Positions 5,308 to 7,859 of a DNA stretch of 7,859 bases are shown one piece after another. The position numbers and the translations under genes are program-made. Source of the DNA: Chloroflexota bacterium (GTDB lineage: Bacteria; Chloroflexota; Anaerolineae; UBA4142); the NCBI GenBank assembly GCA_023380675.1, contig JAMCRS010000122.1, forward strand, positions 1 through 7,859, in the 5' to 3' direction. Below the pieces are notes generated by a model that was not told where the DNA came from, did not search any database, and saw nothing but the letters and a program-made list of their open reading frames with translations. Within the stretch, counting starts at the first letter, position 1; every line of letters begins with the position of its first letter.

Positions 5308-7068
5308 TCACTCGCGAATCTCCAGGTGCAGCTCGCGCAGCTGGTCCGCGGTGATCTCCGATGGGGCATCGGTCATTAAATCGGACGCCTGGGCGGTCTT
5401 GGGGAACGCGATCACCTCACGGATGCTCGACTCGTCGCACAACAGGGCGACGATCCGGTCGATGCCGGGCGCAATGCCCCCGTGCGGCGGCGCGCCGTAC
5501 TCGAACGCGGTCAGCATGTGACCGAACCGCGCCATCGCGTCCTCCTTGGTATAGTTCAGCAGCGCGAGTATCTTTTCCTGCACCTCGCGCCGGTGGATAC
5601 GAATGCTTCCACTCGCCAGCTCGAACCCGTTGCACACCAGGTCGTAGGAGTTCGCGCGCACGCGACCCGGGTCGGTGTCCAGGAGCGGCACGTCTTCAGC
5701 CTTGGGCGAGGTGAAAAGGTGATGCGCCGCGTCCCAGCGTTTAGTTTCGGCATTCCACTCCACCAGTGGAAAGTCGACGACCCACGCGAAGGCCAGGAGA
5801 TCCTTGTCTAGGAGATCGAGGCGCCGTCCCAGCTCGAGACGCAGCGCGCCAAGCGAATCGGCGACGACCTTGGGCCGGTCTGCGACGAACAGGAGGAGGT
5901 CACCCGTCCGCCCGTTCATCCGGCCGATTAGCGCACTCATCTCAGCCTCGCTCAAGAATTTCGAGATGGGCGATTTGAGCCCGTCGTCTGCCAGCGCAAC
6001 GGTCGCCAGGCCGCGTGCGCCTTTCGCCTTCGCCATCTCGGTCAGCTCGTCGAGCTGCTTGCGCGTGTAATCGGCGCAGCCCGGGACGCGAATGCCTTTG
6101 ACTTGACCTCCGGCGGCTAGCGCCGAGGCGAATACCTGGAAGCCGCACCCCGCGACGACGTCGCCCGCGTCGGTCAGCTCCATGCCAAAGCGCATGTCCG
6201 GCTTGTCACTCCCAAAGCGGGCCATCGCCTCGTCATAGGTCAGGCGCACGAATGGGCTGACGAGACGTTTGTGCGGCGTGACCTGCCTGACCATGTCGGT
6301 GAAGCAATCCTCGATCAGGTTCAGGATATCGTCCTGCTCGACGAACGACATCTCAAGGTCGAGCTGCGTAAACTCGGGCTGGCGATCCGCGCGAAGGTCC
6401 TCGTCCCGAAAGCAGCGTGCGATCTGATAATAGCGCTCAAAGCCGGCGACCATCAACAGCTGCTTGAGCTGCTGCGGCGACTGCGGAAGCGCGTAGAACT
6501 CGCCGGTGCGCAGCCGGCTCGGAACGACATAGTCGCGGGCGCCTTCGGGAGTGCTCTTGATCAAAATTGGCGTCTCGATCTCGAGAAAGCCGTGCGTGTC
6601 CATATAGTTGCGAATGAATTTGATCACGCGGTGACGGAGGATCAGGTTCCGCTGCAACCGCTCGTGCCGGAGGTCGAGATAGCGATATTTGAGTCGCAGC
6701 GCCTCGTCCACGTTCTCCTCGGCGTTGATCAAGAAAGGAGGTGGCTTGGCCTCATTCAGGACCTCGGCACGGTCCACCAACACCTCGACGTCGCCGGTCG
6801 CGATCGCCGAGTTCTCCTGGCCGGCCGGCCTCGCTTCGACCTTGCCCCAAACGCGCAGGACGTATTCCGAGCGCACGTCCGACGCCAGCGCGTGCGCCTC
6901 GGCCGATACGTTCGGATTGAACACGACCTGCGTCAACCCAAAGCGGTCCCGCAGGTCGACGAAGATCAGTCCGCCGTGATCGCGGCGCCGATGCGCCCAA
7001 CCGGCGAGCGTGACCGACTGCCCGATCTGCTCCTTGCGCAGCTCGCCGCACGAGTGTGACTTTAACAT
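5308..7068 (-). CDS. aspS: Aspartyl-tRNA synthetase, probably non-discriminating
   Basis: This is a class IIb synthetase that charges tRNA-Asp with aspartate. The 586-residue bacterial form is complete: an N-terminal OB-fold anticodon-binding domain (about 1-105), motif 1 around 153-170, motif 2 at 215-240 ([21 protein letters not shown]), the bacterial GAD insertion domain (about 290-410) and motif 3 at 529-541 ([13 protein letters not shown]). His31 (RRRDHGG) and Gly83 (RPAGQ) match residues that mark non-discriminating AspRS of the Pseudomonas aeruginosa kind, which also charges tRNA-Asn and needs GatCAB to finish Asn-tRNA; this is inferred from sequence. The ATG at 7068 has GAGG seven bases upstream. 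The M50 gene ends 45 nt upstream, and that gap carries an extended -10 promoter. The 6S RNA gene follows downstream. Confidence 0.98.
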   Translation of the reverse strand: MLKSHSCGELRKEQIGQSVTLAGWAHRRRDHGGLIFVDLRDRFGLTQVVFNPNVSAEAHALASDVRSEYVLRVWGKVEARPAGQENSAIATGDVEVLVDRAEVLNEAKPPPFLINAEENVDEALRLKYRYLDLRHERLQRNLILRHRVIKFIRNYMDTHGFLEIETPILIKSTPEGARDYVVPSRLRTGEFYALPQSPQQLKQLLMVAGFERYYQIARCFRDEDLRADRQPEFTQLDLEMSFVEQDDILNLIEDCFTDMVRQVTPHKRLVSPFVRLTYDEAMARFGSDKPDMRFGMELTDAGDVVAGCGFQVFASALAAGGQVKGIRVPGCADYTRKQLDELTEMAKAKGARGLATVALADDGLKSPISKFLSEAEMSALIGRMNGRTGDLLLFVADRPKVVADSLGALRLELGRRLDLLDKDLLAFAWVVDFPLVEWNAETKRWDAAHHLFTSPKAEDVPLLDTDPGRVRANSYDLVCNGFELASGSIRIHRREVQEKILALLNYTKEDAMARFGHMLTAFEYGAPPHGGIAPGIDRIVALLCDESSIREVIAFPKTAQASDLMTDAPSEITADQLRELHLEIRE

Positions 7069-7096
7069 TATGATTCCTCAATGATCGATTTCGTGC

Positions 7097-7105
7097 ATTA
7101 TAACA
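7097..7105 (-). promoter_or_regulatory. Extended -10 promoter of aspS
   Basis: TG-T-TATAAT on the minus strand lies in the 45-nt gap after the M50 gene. No good -35 is present 16-18 bp upstream, as is usual for extended -10 promoters. A start near 7090 would give a leader of about 22 nt. aspS may also be read from further upstream together with the peptidase gene. Confidence 0.65.
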
Positions 7106-7113
7106 CAACCCGG

Positions 7114-7794
7114 CTAAAGACCCATCAGTCTACGGAACAAGAAATCGATCGGCGGTCCGAGAAGGCCTGCCAGTATGTTCGTCCCGAAGAAACGGTCCGA
7201 TATGACCAAACCCAAGATCAGAACGAGCCCGATCATCTCGTAGCGAGCGACCTTGAAATACAGGCGAGTCGGAAGCACGATCTCCCAGAGACGCGAGCCG
7301 TCGAGCGGATTGAGCGGAATCAAATTGAACAGCGCCAGCGCGAGGCTGAGCGTGACCGTCGTTTCGAGCAGCGGCCCGACGCCGACGTAGATTGCCTGGT
7401 AGCCAACGGGCAGAAAACCGAGCGGGATCCGGATATCCGGGAGGAGCGAGAACCACTTGAGGCGGAGCGGGATCACCAACAGCACCGCAAGGAGAAAGTT
7501 GGACAGTGGCCCGGCGGCCGCGACGAGCGCCATCCCGATCCGGGGTCCCGGTTTTAGGCGCTCGGCGTCGATCTGGACCGGCTTGCCCCAGCCGAGTCCG
7601 ATAATGAGAATCATGAGAGCGCCGTACGGATCGAGATGCGCAAACGGATTCAGCGACAAGCGCCCCATCTTTTTTGGAGTCGGGTCGCCGAGCAGCGTAG
7701 CGACCAATGCGTGGCTCGCCTCGTGAACTGTCAGCGCGACCAACAACGCGATCACTACATAGACGAGATCAAAACCGATACCTGCAAACAGCAT
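7114..7794 (-). CDS. Site-2-protease-like zinc metallopeptidase, family M50
   Basis: This 226-residue polytopic membrane protein has the two signatures of intramembrane zinc proteases: HEASH at 24-28 inside the first hydrophobic helix, and FNLIPLNPLDG at 156-166, whose Asp165 is the third zinc ligand. Further hydrophobic segments lie at about 57-70, 86-110, 130-160 and 185-212. It lacks the PDZ domain and long form of RseP, so it belongs with the short, uncharacterised M50 proteins common in bacteria. The family cuts transmembrane segments of regulatory or remnant peptides; the substrate here is unknown. The ATG at 7794 follows AGAGGG at suitable spacing. It is the first gene visible in the presumed transcription order, 45 nt before aspS. 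Confidence 0.9.
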   Translation of the reverse strand: MLFAGIGFDLVYVVIALLVALTVHEASHALVATLLGDPTPKKMGRLSLNPFAHLDPYGALMILIIGLGWGKPVQIDAERLKPGPRIGMALVAAAGPLSNFLLAVLLVIPLRLKWFSLLPDIRIPLGFLPVGYQAIYVGVGPLLETTVTLSLALALFNLIPLNPLDGSRLWEIVLPTRLYFKVARYEMIGLVLILGLVISDRFFGTNILAGLLGPPIDFLFRRLMGL

Positions 7795-7809
7795 ACCTGG
7801 CCCTCTTGT

Positions 7810-7829
7810 CGACCGCCGTCCGGCGGTCG
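7810..7829 (-). promoter_or_regulatory. Perfect hairpin just upstream of the M50 gene
   Basis: CGACCGCC-GGAC-GGCGGTCG is a perfect 8-bp stem with a four-base loop, ending 15 nt before the ATG and just before the Shine-Dalgarno. No U tract follows it. It could stabilise the transcript, set spacing from an upstream gene, or affect ribosome access. The window edge hides the context. Confidence 0.45.
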
Positions 7830-7859
7830 GCCGGCTTACGCACCAGTCTGAGCGCCACG

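Noticed and set aside
7838..7859. Tail of an upstream gene ending at a TAA on the minus strand
   Set aside because: Only seven codons are inside the window, too few to support a gene.

Overview
This window is GC-rich (about 60% by eye) bacterial chromosome. Every gene I can support lies on the minus strand, so transcription runs from high to low coordinates. In that order the genes are: a site-2-protease-like M50 metallopeptidase (7794-7114), aspartyl-tRNA synthetase aspS (7068-5308), a 6S-type regulatory RNA (about 5184-5003), a metallo-beta-lactamase (MBL)-fold hydrolase (4687-3851), a DapB-fold NAD(P)-dependent dehydrogenase of the 2,4-diaminopentanoate dehydrogenase-like group (3595-2597), a LysE/RhtB-family exporter (2242-1601) and a type I glutamine synthetase glnA (1567-71). 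I see no tRNA, rRNA, transposase, CRISPR array or phage gene. The taxon cannot be fixed from this window. A beta-type glutamine synthetase, a His31/Gly83 (non-discriminating-type) AspRS and near-consensus sigma70 promoters fit many diderm lineages, including uncultivated phyla.

The protein genes are ordinary housekeeping and accessory genes; the intergenic regions are unusually legible. At least four promoters lie near the sigma70 consensus: lysE (TTGACA-16-TATAAT), the dehydrogenase (TTGACA-16-TATAAT), the MBL hydrolase (TTGACA-17-TATCTT) and the 6S RNA (TTGACT-17-TAACAT). aspS has an extended -10 (TG-T-TATAAT) just upstream. Three of these promoters carry a perfect inverted repeat overlapping the -35 or -10, which suggests local repressors not encoded here.

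The gap between aspS and the MBL gene (4688-5307) holds, in minus-strand order, a promoter, a 6S RNA with paired ends and a central bubble, a strong intrinsic terminator, and the MBL promoter. A 6S RNA directly downstream of aspS also occurs in Bacillus subtilis.

The gap between the dehydrogenase and lysE (2243-2596) holds the lysE-glnA promoter and a leader of about 150 nt. That leader has three predicted stems, a terminator-like hairpin and a 6-nt sequence complementary to the lysE Shine-Dalgarno. lysE and glnA are 33 nt apart and probably co-transcribed, so this leader would control both glutamine synthesis and a putative amino-acid exporter. It is the best candidate here for an undescribed regulatory element; I could not match it to the glutamine (glnA) riboswitch or to another class I know.
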